This document shows positions 34,111 through 44,280 of a stretch of DNA of 64,000 nt, in pieces. The position numbers were made by a program, and so were the translations under genes. The notes under the pieces are model-generated. The model was given only the letters and a program-made list of their open reading frames with translations. It did not search any database and was not told the origin of the DNA. Within the stretch, counting starts at the first letter, position 1, and every line of letters starts with the position of its first letter. Source of the DNA: Kumtagia sp044326205 (GTDB lineage: Bacteria; Pseudomonadota; Alphaproteobacteria; Rhizobiales; Rhizobiaceae); contig NZ_JBIRCY010000028.1 in assembly GCF_044326205.1 (NCBI RefSeq), forward strand, positions 38,194 through 102,193, in the 5' to 3' direction.

Positions 34111-36285
34111 ATGACGGATTTCATCCCGGTCGCCGGACTGCGTGTCAACCGCATTCTGCACGATTTCGTGGTTGGCGAGGCGCTGCCGGGCACCGGCGTC
34201 GAGGGTGGAGCGTTCTGGGATGGACTTTCGGCGCTGGTCGAAGACCTCGCGCCGAGGAACCGCGCGCTGCTTGCGAAGCGCGACGCGTTGCAGGACAGGA
34301 TCGACGCCTGGCATCGCGACAATGGCGCGCCTGTCGACCTTGCCGCCTATCGCGCTTTCCTGACCGAGATCGGCTACCTCCTTCCCGAGGGGCCGGACTT
34401 CAGAATCTCGACGCAAAACGTCGACCCCGAGATCGCCGAAATCGCCGGGCCGCAGCTTGTCGTGCCGGTGATGAATGCGCGTTATGCGCTGAATGCCGCC
34501 AATGCGCGCTGGGGTTCGCTCTACGATGCGCTCTATGGCACGGACGCGATTCCCGATGCGGACGGTGTCGAGAAGGGTAAGGGCTACAATCCGAAGCGCG
34601 GCGCCAAGGTCGTCGCCTGGGCGCGGAAATTCCTCGACGAGAGCGTGCCGCTCGATGGCGCAAGTTGGAGCGATGCCAAGGCGTTTGCGGTGAGCGATCG
34701 CAAGCTTGCCATCTCGCTGCTTGATGGCCGTTCCACCGGACTCAAGGATACGCAAAAATTCGCCGGCTATCTCGGCGAACCAGGCGCGCCCGGCCAGTTC
34801 CTGCTCAGGAACAACGGCCTCCTGATCGAGGTGTTGGTCGACGCAACTTCGCCGATCGGCAAGGACGATCCGGCGCATATTTCGGACGTCTGGATTGAGT
34901 CGGCGATCACCACCATCATGGATTGCGAGGATTCAGTCGCGGCCGTCGACGCTGAGGACAAGGTGTTGGTCTACCGCAACTGGCTCGGCCTGATGAAGGG
35001 CGATCTCGCGGAAGACGTCACCAAGGGCGGCAAGACGTTTACGCGAAAACTTAATCCGGACCTCGACTACCTGGCGCCGGATGGCTCGACTTTCCTGGCA
35101 AAATGCCGTTCGCTGATGCTGGTGCGCAATGTCGGCCACCTGATGACCAATCCGGCGATCCTGCTTCCCGATGGCAGCGAGATGCCGGAAGGCATGATGG
35201 ACGCCGCCATAACCGCGCTGATCGCGCTGCACGACATCGGCCCGAACGGCCGCCGCGCCAACTCGCGCGCTGGGTCGATGTACATCGTCAAGCCGAAGAT
35301 GCATGGCCCGGAGGAAGTCGCCTTCGCTGTCGAGATTTTTTCGCGCGTTGAAAAGTTGCTCGGCATTGCCGAAAACACCATCAAGATGGGCATCATGGAC
35401 GAGGAGCGGCGCACCACCGTCAACCTCAAGGAAGCGATCCGCGCGGCGAAAGACCGCGTCGCCTTCATCAACACCGGTTTCCTCGACCGCACCGGCGACG
35501 AGATCCACACCTCGATGGAAGCTGGGCCGATGATCCGCAAGGGCGACATGCGCCAGGCGCCGTGGATATCGGCCTATGAGAACTGGAACGTCGACATCGG
35601 GCTCGCCTGTGGGCTCGAGGGCCGCGCCCAGATCGGCAAGGGCATGTGGGCGATGCCGGACCTGATGGCGGCGATGCTGGAGCAGAAGATCGCGCATCCG
35701 AAGGCCGGTGCCAACACGGCCTGGGTGCCGTCGCCGACGGCCGCCACCCTGCACGCCACGCACTATCACAAGGTTGATGTGCACGCCGTGCAGGAGACCT
35801 TGAAGAGCCGGCCCCGCGCAAAGCTCGACGATATCCTTTCGGTGCCCGTCGCCATTCGTCCGAATTGGACGCCGGAGGAAGTCCAGCACGAGCTGGACAA
35901 CAATGCGCAAGGCATCCTGGGTTATGTCGTGCGCTGGATCGACCAGGGCGTCGGCTGTTCGAAAGTGCCTGATATCCACGATGTCGGCCTGATGGAGGAC
36001 CGCGCCACGCTGCGCATCTCGTCCCAGCACATCGCCAACTGGCTGCATCACGGCGTGTGCTCGCAGTCGCAGGTGATGGCGACGATGAAACGCATGGCCG
36101 GCGTCGTCGACCGCCAGAACGCCCACGATCCGCACTACCGGCCGATGGCGCCGTATTTCGACGAGTCGATTGCCTTCCTGGCTGCCTGCGACCTGGTGTT
36201 CAAGGGTGTATCGCAGCCGAATGGCTATACGGAACCGGTTCTGCACGCACGGCGGCTGGAGTTGAAAGCGACGGCTTCAGCCTGA
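34111..36285 (+). CDS. glcB: Malate synthase G
   Basis: Condenses glyoxylate with acetyl-CoA to malate in the glyoxylate route. Its 724 residues match E. coli GlcB (723) and the sequence is recognisable throughout: IMDCEDSVAAVDAEDK, AGSMYIVKPKMHGPEEVAF, FINTGFLDRTGDEIHTSME and SPTAATLHATHYHKVDVH. AAGGACTTTTTGAG precedes the ATG. It stands alone, 140 bases behind the hydantoinase gene, and needs Mg2+ for catalysis. An inverted repeat of family A follows it. Confidence 0.96.
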   Translation: MTDFIPVAGLRVNRILHDFVVGEALPGTGVEGGAFWDGLSALVEDLAPRNRALLAKRDALQDRIDAWHRDNGAPVDLAAYRAFLTEIGYLLPEGPDFRISTQNVDPEIAEIAGPQLVVPVMNARYALNAANARWGSLYDALYGTDAIPDADGVEKGKGYNPKRGAKVVAWARKFLDESVPLDGASWSDAKAFAVSDRKLAISLLDGRSTGLKDTQKFAGYLGEPGAPGQFLLRNNGLLIEVLVDATSPIGKDDPAHISDVWIESAITTIMDCEDSVAAVDAEDKVLVYRNWLGLMKGDLAEDVTKGGKTFTRKLNPDLDYLAPDGSTFLAKCRSLMLVRNVGHLMTNPAILLPDGSEMPEGMMDAAITALIALHDIGPNGRRANSRAGSMYIVKPKMHGPEEVAFAVEIFSRVEKLLGIAENTIKMGIMDEERRTTVNLKEAIRAAKDRVAFINTGFLDRTGDEIHTSMEAGPMIRKGDMRQAPWISAYENWNVDIGLACGLEGRAQIGKGMWAMPDLMAAMLEQKIAHPKAGANTAWVPSPTAATLHATHYHKVDVHAVQETLKSRPRAKLDDILSVPVAIRPNWTPEEVQHELDNNAQGILGYVVRWIDQGVGCSKVPDIHDVGLMEDRATLRISSQHIANWLHHGVCSQSQVMATMKRMAGVVDRQNAHDPHYRPMAPYFDESIAFLAACDLVFKGVSQPNGYTEPVLHARRLELKATASA

Positions 36286-36340
36286 GCGAGACCTTATCGG
36301 CGGGAAACATATCCCGTATCGTTGTATTGATGGCATTCTT

Positions 36341-36506
36341 TCGCACCCCCCTCTGTCCTGCCGGACATCTCCCCCTCAAGGGAAGAGATTGGCCGACCGC
36401 TTGTATTTCGCCAATCACCAACGTTGCAAGGCGAGTGGCAAGGCTGACGCCGCCAATCTCCCCCCTTGACGGGGAGATGTCCGGCAGGACAGAGGGGGGT
36501 GCGAAG
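36341..36506. repeat. Paired inverted repeat, family A, copy 2
   Basis: Second copy of the element at 1166-1336. Arms at 36341-36392 and 36452-36506 share GCACCCCCCTCTGTCCTGCC, GGACATCTCCCC and GAGATTGG with copy 1, while the 59-base centre differs. One arm has drifted (GGGAAGAGATT for GGGGGAGATT). It fills the gap between glcB and tsaB. Confidence 0.85.
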
Positions 36507-36571
36507 GAACGCTGGCCTACCCGCCGAAGGGCTGGCTCATATCGGCTGAATGTCGAACTGGCTTCCCGTCC

Positions 36572-37264
36572 ATGATCCTCCTCGCCATCGACTGTTCGGC
36601 CAATCTTTGCGCCGCTTGCGTCTACGACGCTTCGGCGGACTGCGAGTTTAGCCGTTCGGTGCTCGACCTGGGCAAGGGTCACGCCGAACATCTGATCGCG
36701 GTGGTCGATGCGGCACTCGCCGCCGCCGGCAAGACATATGCGAACCTCGGCGCCATCGCCGTCTCGGTAGGACCCGGCTCCTTCACCGGCATCCGTGTGG
36801 CTGTCTCCGCGGCCCGTGGCTTTGCGCTTGCCCTCGGCATTCCGGCGATAGGGGTGAATACGCTGGAGGCGCTGGCGATGGAGGCGAGGGCTCACATTGG
36901 CGCCAGCAAAGTGATGGCGGTGCTTGGCGGCGCAGCGGGAAATGCCCCGGCTACGGTCCAGATGGCCGTTTACGATGAATTCGGACACGAGGTATATGCT
37001 CCCTCGATTATGGGTGCGGGGGACGCAACGGAATTGGCATTGCGGCGCGGCGCGGCGCTGGCCGGCACCGCCGCGCGGGCCGTCGCTGCGCTGTCTAGCG
37101 GCCGTCTGTGCATAGCGCTGGAAAGCGCCACCGCTGACATCGCCACCTATGCGCGGATTGCCGCGGCGAAGGGCGCTTCCGGCGGCAGGCCGAGCCCGCT
37201 CTACCTCCGCGAGCCCGATGCAAAGCCGCAGGCTGGTTTTGTCCTGCCTCGGCGGGAGGAATGA
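36572..37264 (+). CDS. tsaB: tRNA threonylcarbamoyladenosine biosynthesis protein TsaB
   Basis: Scaffold partner of TsaD in making t6A at position 37 of tRNAs that read ANN codons. Its 230 residues show the ASKHA N-terminus LLAIDCSANLCAACVYD and the key motif VGPGSFTGIRVAVSAARGFA. The stop overlaps rimI (ATGATG within GGAATGATG), the usual order in alphaproteobacteria. Related proteases in this fold are inactive in TsaB. The gene begins 66 bases after an inverted repeat. Confidence 0.92.
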   Translation: MILLAIDCSANLCAACVYDASADCEFSRSVLDLGKGHAEHLIAVVDAALAAAGKTYANLGAIAVSVGPGSFTGIRVAVSAARGFALALGIPAIGVNTLEALAMEARAHIGASKVMAVLGGAAGNAPATVQMAVYDEFGHEVYAPSIMGAGDATELALRRGAALAGTAARAVAALSSGRLCIALESATADIATYARIAAAKGASGGRPSPLYLREPDAKPQAGFVLPRREE

Positions 37265-37758
37265 TGCGTATCCCGTTCCTGGCGCCACGCCAGCGCGAGT
37301 TCTCGATCGCGCCACTTTCTTCCGACGATCTGGCTGCCGTCGCGGCGATCCACCGTGAGGATTTTTCCCGTCCCTGGGGTGACGGCGAATTCGCCGGGCT
37401 GCTGGCGCAGGATACCGTCTTCGGCTTCGCGGCGCGCGAAGTAGGCCATGGGGCGGAGGCTCCGGTCGGTTTCGTGCTGGCGCGGTTGGCGGCGGGAGAA
37501 GGCGAGATCCTGACGGTGGCCGTCGCCCGCTCGCACCGGCGGCTCGGTCTCGGCTGGCAATTGATGGACGCTGTGCTGCGCGAGCTGCATGCGCGGCGCG
37601 CCGAGGCGTTGTTCCTGGAAGTCGACGAATCGAATGCGGCCGCCATCGCACTCTATCGCCGGCTCGGATTTCTGAAGGTCGGACGCCGCCCGAACTATTA
37701 CGCCAACGACAAGGGACCGGCGGCCGGCGCGCTTGTCATGCGCCGTGATCTTCGTTAA
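37261..37758 (+). CDS. rimI: Ribosomal-protein-alanine N-acetyltransferase RimI
   Basis: GNAT acetyltransferase of 165 residues that in E. coli acetylates the N-terminus of ribosomal protein S18. The acetyl-CoA site is ILTVAVARSHRRLGLGWQLM, and the RimI-type C-terminal EVDESNAAAIALYRRLGFLKV with GRRPNYY follows. It overlaps tsaB by four bases, the common tsaB-rimI coupling. Two consecutive ATG codons exist at the start. Confidence 0.9.
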   Translation: MMRIPFLAPRQREFSIAPLSSDDLAAVAAIHREDFSRPWGDGEFAGLLAQDTVFGFAAREVGHGAEAPVGFVLARLAAGEGEILTVAVARSHRRLGLGWQLMDAVLRELHARRAEALFLEVDESNAAAIALYRRLGFLKVGRRPNYYANDKGPAAGALVMRRDLR

Positions 37759-38061
37759 GCCTTCCCTGCCGGATCGGACACAATTCTGTCGCATTGCTTC
37801 CCGTCAGGACTTTTGGCTTCAGCCGCAAAACCCGCCTCCGGGCGTTGTCAAGGTCGAGACCATCATTCCTGACCTGAAGCTTTTCGACACAAGCCTTTCT
37901 CGGTCGGGTTTTCTGCCTCGCGAATGGTTTGACGGTAGCTTCGGCTAGGTTCTGCACCGCCCGCGTCGCATTTTCCCCGGCCTTGAAACGTCGAACTGCG
38001 TCCGGTCCGGCACCGGGCTTCCAGCCGCTGCGGCTGCAATCCGACGGAGCAGCGGCGCACT
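37759..38061. other. Gap between rimI and plsC, no gene seen
   Basis: 303 bases with no convincing coding frame on either strand. Short open frames here have no recognisable content and no ribosome binding site. It likely holds the promoter of plsC. Confidence 0.5.
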
Positions 38062-38862
38062 ATGATCGGAACGGTCCGGACGGTTCTGGCGCTGACGGTC
38101 GTGGCGCTGACGACGCTTGTTCTCGCGCCCCTCCAGATGTTTTGCCTGAAGACCCGCCTCTGCCGCGGACGCCGTTTGCTGCGGTTCTGGCACAAGGTCG
38201 CCACCCGGATGCTCGGCATACGCATCCGCGTCTTCGGCGGCGCCGCGCCCGGCCGTCCGCTGATGATCGCCGCCAACCACGTCTCCTGGCTCGACATCAC
38301 CGTGCTTGCGGCGGTCGCCGAAGTATCCTTCATCGCCAAGTCAGAGATGTCGGGATGGCCGATCTTCGGCTGGTTCTCGCGCATGCAGCGTTCCGTCTAT
38401 GTTGAACGCGACCGCCGCCGCAAATCCGGCGACCAGGCCAGCGAGATCGCGGTGCGGCTCGCCGACGGCGACGTCATGGTGCTGTTCGCCGAGGGCACCA
38501 CCGGCGACGGCAACCAGATCCTGCCGTTCAAGACCACGCTGTTCGGCGCTGCGTCGATGATGCTGTCGGCGAGCAGACATGACGAGATGTGGATTCAGCC
38601 CGTGGCGTTGGCCTACACAAGACTGCAGGGCCTGCCGATGGGCCGGCAGTATCGCGGGTTGGCGGCGTGGATCGGCGACGAGGACCTTGTGCCGCATCTC
38701 GGCGCGGTGCTGCGCGAGGGCGCGATGGACGTCGAGGTGCATTTCGGCGAGCCTGTTTTGTTCACTGCGAAGAGCAACCGCAAGGAGGTTGCCCGCCTGA
38801 CCGAGGAGCGCGTGCGAAAAATGCTGTCGGCGGCGCTGGCCAATCCGGCGCCGCATCTTTGA
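38062..38862 (+). CDS. 1-acyl-glycerol-phosphate acyltransferase family protein (PlsC/OlsA-like)
   Basis: Membrane-bound acyltransferase of 266 residues. The catalytic HX4D motif is NHVSWLD (His73, Asp78), and the acceptor-binding block is FAEGTTGDG, where most PlsC have FPEGTR. One N-terminal membrane segment (VLALTVVALTTLVLAPLQ) is present. It could make phosphatidic acid or act as the ornithine-lipid acyltransferase OlsA; the changed FxEGT block does not settle this. It sits between rimI and miaB, a conserved order in Rhizobiales. Confidence 0.85.
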   Translation: MIGTVRTVLALTVVALTTLVLAPLQMFCLKTRLCRGRRLLRFWHKVATRMLGIRIRVFGGAAPGRPLMIAANHVSWLDITVLAAVAEVSFIAKSEMSGWPIFGWFSRMQRSVYVERDRRRKSGDQASEIAVRLADGDVMVLFAEGTTGDGNQILPFKTTLFGAASMMLSASRHDEMWIQPVALAYTRLQGLPMGRQYRGLAAWIGDEDLVPHLGAVLREGAMDVEVHFGEPVLFTAKSNRKEVARLTEERVRKMLSAALANPAPHL

Positions 38863-38917
38863 ACCACCGGCGCGTGCGGTCTGTCCTTCGCCGCAAAAAG
38901 GCGCTAGAAGCCCGGCA

Positions 38918-40321
<1,404 letters not shown>

Positions 40322-40341
40322 ATTCCAGAGAGGAGAGACGT

Positions 40342-41385
40342 TTGGTCGCCACCGCAGATCTGAAGCAGGCCCCCGCGGGGGCGTCGGATATGGCGCACAT
40401 CGTCCTGACCTTCGACAACAACAAGCTCGCCAGCGCGCTCTACGGGCAGTTCGACGAAAATCTCGCCAGGCTCGAGCAGAAGCTCGGCGTCGACATCCGT
40501 TCGCGCGGCAACCAGGTTGCGATCAAGGGCAGCGCGGCGGCCGCCGAGCAGGCGCAGCGCGCGCTGGATAATCTCTACGGCATCCTGCAGACCGGCGCCA
40601 ACATTGCCCAGTCGGATGTCGATGGGGCGATCCGCATGGCGATTGCCGCAGACGACCAGTTGACCTTGCCGACGCTGGAACGCAAGGGCAAGATGGCGGC
40701 CGCGCAGATCGCTACCCGCAAGCGCACCATCTATGCACGCTCGCTCAACCAGGACGCCTATATGCGCGCCCTGGAACGCTCCGAACTGGTGTTCGGCATC
40801 GGTCCCGCTGGCACCGGCAAGACGTATCTCGCGGTCGCGCATGCGGCGATGCTTCTGGAGCGCGGCATGGTCGAGCGCATCATCCTGTCGCGGCCGGCTG
40901 TCGAAGCAGGGGAGCGGCTCGGCTTCCTGCCGGGCGACATGAAGGAGAAGGTCGATCCCTATCTCAGGCCGCTCTACGACGCGCTCTACGACATGATGCC
41001 GGCCGACAAGGTCGAGCGGGCGCTGACCGCCGGCGTCATCGAGATCGCGCCGCTGGCCTTCATGCGCGGCCGCACGCTGGCGCATTCCGCGGTCATCCTC
41101 GATGAGGCGCAGAACACCACGCCGATGCAGATGAAGATGTTCCTGACGCGTCTCGGCGAGAATTCGCGCATGATCGTCACCGGCGATCCGACGCAGATCG
41201 ACCTGCCGCCGCAGACGAAGTCCGGCCTGGTCGAGGCGCTGCGCATACTGGACGGCGTCGCCGGCGCCGTGATCGTCCGCTTCGGTGATGTCGACATCGT
41301 CCGCCATCCGCTGGTGGCGGAGATCGTGCGCGCCTACGACCGAGACGCCAAACTGTCGCGCGGGCTTGGCGTCGGCGAAAACTGA
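40342..41385 (+). CDS. phoH: PhoH family ATPase
   Basis: Cytoplasmic PhoH-like ATPase of 347 residues, linked to RNA metabolism together with YbeY. A KH-like N-terminal region is followed by Walker A GPAGTGKT (154-161), YLAVAHAAM, and Walker B AVILDEAQNTT; MIVTGDPTQIDLP completes the motor core. The start is TTG at 40342 with AGGAGA six bases before it; an ATG 16 codons later is possible. It is 20 bases after miaB and 12 before ybeY, so the run is one operon. Confidence 0.92.
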   Translation: MVATADLKQAPAGASDMAHIVLTFDNNKLASALYGQFDENLARLEQKLGVDIRSRGNQVAIKGSAAAAEQAQRALDNLYGILQTGANIAQSDVDGAIRMAIAADDQLTLPTLERKGKMAAAQIATRKRTIYARSLNQDAYMRALERSELVFGIGPAGTGKTYLAVAHAAMLLERGMVERIILSRPAVEAGERLGFLPGDMKEKVDPYLRPLYDALYDMMPADKVERALTAGVIEIAPLAFMRGRTLAHSAVILDEAQNTTPMQMKMFLTRLGENSRMIVTGDPTQIDLPPQTKSGLVEALRILDGVAGAVIVRFGDVDIVRHPLVAEIVRAYDRDAKLSRGLGVGEN

Positions 41386-41397
41386 ACGACGGGAAAC

Positions 41398-41910
41398 ATG
41401 GCCCGATCGAGCAAGAAGCGGTCGGCGACCTCCGCCGTCGCCGTCACCATCGACGTTTCCGTCGAGGCCGGCGCATGGCCATCCGAGGAAGCCCTGGGCG
41501 CGCTGGCCGCCTATGCCGTCGAGGCGGCGATCGCGGAGGCCGGCGGCCACGCGGCGCAGCCGGTCGAACTCAGCCTGATGTTCACCGACGATGCGCACAT
41601 CCAGGTGCTGAACGCCGAATGGCGCGGCAAGGACAAGCCGACCAACGTGCTGTCTTTTCCGGCATTTCCGACGAAGATCGGCGACACGCTGCCGCCGATG
41701 CTCGGCGACATCGTGCTGGCTTTCGAGACGGTGAAAAACGAGGCCTCACTGGAAGGAAAACCCTTCGAACACCATATCACCCATCTCATCGTCCATGGCC
41801 TGCTGCATCTGATGGGCCACGACCATGAGACGGACGGGGAAGCCGAGGTGATGGAGGAGCTTGAGCGCCGGGCGCTGGCTAGGCTTGCCATTCCCGATCC
41901 CTACGCGTAA
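41398..41910 (+). CDS. ybeY: Endoribonuclease YbeY
   Basis: Zinc-dependent RNase involved in 16S rRNA 3' maturation and ribosome quality control. Its 170 residues contain the metal motif HGLLHLMGHDH with His133, His137 and His143, and family marks WRGKDKPTNVLSFPAF and GDIVLAFE. Lies between phoH and corC, 27 bases before the latter. No anomalies. Confidence 0.95.
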   Translation: MARSSKKRSATSAVAVTIDVSVEAGAWPSEEALGALAAYAVEAAIAEAGGHAAQPVELSLMFTDDAHIQVLNAEWRGKDKPTNVLSFPAFPTKIGDTLPPMLGDIVLAFETVKNEASLEGKPFEHHITHLIVHGLLHLMGHDHETDGEAEVMEELERRALARLAIPDPYA

Positions 41911-41937
41911 CAGAAAGCGTCCAACGACCGGAACGAG

Positions 41938-42999
41938 ATGAACGACACCCCCGAGACTGCCGCCGGCCCCGAGACGGGCAGCGTCAGGAAAACGACGGAT
42001 CAGGCCGAGGAAGGGCCGAGTCCGAGTACGACCGCCCCAGCGGCTCCCGAACGCCCCTCTTTCATAGACTGGCTGTCGACGCTTTTCCGGGCTCGCAACG
42101 GCAGTAGCCTGCGCGAGAACCTGACCGATGCGCTAGCCGAGAGCGACACCGACGCCGAGGCGTTCTCGCCGGCTGAGCGGGCGATGCTCAACAACATATT
42201 GCGGCTGCGCGAGGTGCGGGTCGAGGACGTGATGGTGCCGCGCGCCGATATCGAGGCAGTCGAGATATCGATCACGCTCGGCGACCTGCTCAATGTGTTC
42301 GAACAGTCCGGCCATTCGCGCATGCCCGTGTACTCCGGCACGCTCGACGACCCGCGCGGCATGGTCCACATCCGCGACGTGCTGGCGCATATCACCCGCG
42401 CCGGCCGCGCCAAGAAAACGCGTGCGACGCGGAAGCCGCCTGCAGCCGCGGGGCCGCTCGATCTGGCCAATGTCGACCTTGCCCGCTCGATCGGCGAACT
42501 CAATCTCATCCGCACCGTGCTGTTCGTGCCGCCGTCGATGCTGGCGTCCGACCTGATGGCGCGCATGCAAGCGTCGCGCACGCAGATGGCGCTGGTGATC
42601 GACGAATATGGCGGCACCGACGGGCTCGCCTCGCTCGAGGACATCGTCGAGATGGTCGTCGGCGACATCGAGGACGAGCACGACGAGGAAGAGCCGCTGA
42701 TCACCCAGGCCGGCGAGGGCGTCTATATTGTCGATGCCAAGGCCGAGATCGACGATGTCGCAAAAATGATCGGCAGCGATTTTGCGCCGGGCGAGCATGG
42801 CGAATATGTCGACACGATCGGTGGCCTGATCTTCAACGCGCTCGGCCGCGTGCCGGCGCGCGGCGAGGTGGTGCAGGCCGTGCCCGGCTTCGAATTCCAT
42901 GTGCTCGACGCCGATCCGCGCCGCGTCAAGCGCGTGCGTATCGTGGAGGTGAAGAGCGAGCGCCGGCGGCGTGCCGCCAAGACAGAGCCGACGGAATAG
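41938..42999 (+). CDS. CorC/HlyC-type CBS-domain protein
   Basis: A 353-residue protein of the hemolysin C/CorC family (often called tlyC or ybeX). After a polar, proline-rich N-terminus of about 70 residues, a pair of CBS domains spans roughly 90-255 (RVEDVMVPRADIEAVEI; LVIDEYGGTDGLASLEDIVE), then the CorC_HlyC domain (DTIGGLIFNALGRVPARGE). No DUF21 membrane part is present, so it is cytosolic; proposed roles are in Mg/Co efflux or ribosome maturation. It is the last gene of the phoH-ybeY operon in most Rhizobiales, often before lnt. Confidence 0.9.
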   Translation: MNDTPETAAGPETGSVRKTTDQAEEGPSPSTTAPAAPERPSFIDWLSTLFRARNGSSLRENLTDALAESDTDAEAFSPAERAMLNNILRLREVRVEDVMVPRADIEAVEISITLGDLLNVFEQSGHSRMPVYSGTLDDPRGMVHIRDVLAHITRAGRAKKTRATRKPPAAAGPLDLANVDLARSIGELNLIRTVLFVPPSMLASDLMARMQASRTQMALVIDEYGGTDGLASLEDIVEMVVGDIEDEHDEEEPLITQAGEGVYIVDAKAEIDDVAKMIGSDFAPGEHGEYVDTIGGLIFNALGRVPARGEVVQAVPGFEFHVLDADPRRVKRVRIVEVKSERRRRAAKTEPTE

Positions 43000-43042
43000 G
43001 CGACCGGTTTTAATCCTGCCTGCGCCGGACTATCTTCCATCG

Positions 43043-43801
43043 ATGACCGCAGCAGCCTTCACCCCCGACGAACTCGAACGCTACGCACGCCACATCGTGC
43101 TGCCGGAGATTGGCGGCCCGGGGCAGCAGAAATTGAAACGCGCCCGCGTGCTGGTGATCGGCGCGGGCGGGCTCGGCGCACCGGTGCTGCAATATCTGGC
43201 GGCCGCGGGCGTCGGCACGCTGGGCGTGGTCGACGCCGACACTGTTTCACTCTCCAATCTGCAAAGGCAGGTCATCCACGACACCGGCTCGGTCGGCGAG
43301 GCCAAGAACGCGAGTGCTGCGCGCTCCATCGCCCGCATCAATCCGAATGTCACGGTCGAGGTCCATGATTTCCGCATCACCGCGGATAACGCGCGCGAAC
43401 TGGTCCGACGCTATGACGTGGTTGCCGACGGCTCGGACAATTTCGACACGCGCTATGCGGTGGCCGATGCCTGCGCGGCGGAAGAAAAACCGCTGGTGCA
43501 TGCCGCCGTCGGCCGCTTCGATGGCTCGCTGACCGTGCTGAAGCCATTCGAGACCGGTGCTGACGGGCGGCGCAATCCATCCTATCGCGACCTTTTCCCG
43601 GAACCGCCGCCCGCAGGCATGGTGCCTTCCTGCGCCGAAGCCGGCGTGCTCGGCGCACTGACCGGGGTCATCGGTACGCTCCAGGCGCTGGAAGTGATCA
43701 AGCTGGTCGCCGGCATCGGCGAGCCGCTGGTCGGACGGCTGCTGCTCTACGATGCGCTCGGCGCTCAGTTCGACACGATCCGCTACAAAGCTTCCAAATG
43801 A
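43043..43801 (+). CDS. ThiF/MoeB/HesA family adenylating enzyme
   Basis: E1-like protein of 252 residues that should adenylate the C-terminus of a ubiquitin-fold sulfur carrier such as MoaD or ThiS. The nucleotide fold has GAGGLG at 40-45 and VVDADTVSLSNLQRQVIHD, with the second Asp in DGSDNFDTRY. Only two cysteines are seen, in DACAAEEK and VPSCAEAG, and the CxxC zinc pairs of E. coli MoeB are absent. No rhodanese domain follows. The ATG at 43043 is chosen since the homology begins there. The stop overlaps the GNAT gene start. Confidence 0.85.
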   Translation: MTAAAFTPDELERYARHIVLPEIGGPGQQKLKRARVLVIGAGGLGAPVLQYLAAAGVGTLGVVDADTVSLSNLQRQVIHDTGSVGEAKNASAARSIARINPNVTVEVHDFRITADNARELVRRYDVVADGSDNFDTRYAVADACAAEEKPLVHAAVGRFDGSLTVLKPFETGADGRRNPSYRDLFPEPPPAGMVPSCAEAGVLGALTGVIGTLQALEVIKLVAGIGEPLVGRLLLYDALGAQFDTIRYKASK

Positions 43802-44280
43802 GTGACTATGTCACCGTCGCGCAATTGCCGCCGGATTTTGACGACTGGGACGGGCTACTGGCGCTGATCCGTCGCGCCTTCGCCTACATGGACGGCGTCA
43901 TCGATCCGCCCTCGTCGGTGCATTTGCTGACGCCGGAGTTACTGTGCGACAAGGCGCGGGCAGAAACGATTTTCCTCGCATTTCAAGGTCAACGGCTCGT
44001 TGGCTGCGTGGCGCTTAACGATCGCGGCGACTGTCTCTACCTCGGCAAGCTGGCGGTCGATCCCGATGTCCAGGGCCATGGCATAGGCCGCCGCCGGCTG
44101 GATGCCGCTGAGCAGTTCGCCTGCGCCCAAGGCAGGCGAATGATCGAGCTTCAAACGCGCGTCGAGCTGAGCGGCAACCACAAAACCTTCGCGCGGCTGG
44201 GTTTTGTCGAGACCGGGAGCAGCGCACATGCCGGTTACGATCGCCCGACATCGATCACCATGCGCAAGTCGCTGGCATGA
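43798..44280 (+). CDS. GNAT family N-acetyltransferase
   Basis: A 160-residue acetyltransferase. The acetyl-CoA-binding motif is LAVDPDVQGHGIGRRRLDAAEQFA, split here as LAVDPDVQGHGIGRR near residue 83 and its helix; the usual C-terminal FARLGFVETGSSAH follows. Substrate unknown. It overlaps both neighbours by ATGA: the ThiF-like gene before and the aconitase X large-subunit gene after. Confidence 0.85.
   Translation: MSDYVTVAQLPPDFDDWDGLLALIRRAFAYMDGVIDPPSSVHLLTPELLCDKARAETIFLAFQGQRLVGCVALNDRGDCLYLGKLAVDPDVQGHGIGRRRLDAAEQFACAQGRRMIELQTRVELSGNHKTFARLGFVETGSSAHAGYDRPTSITMRKSLA

Noticed and set aside
37733..37948. Small open frame between rimI and plsC
   Set aside because: Overlaps the end of rimI, has no ribosome binding site and no coding character.
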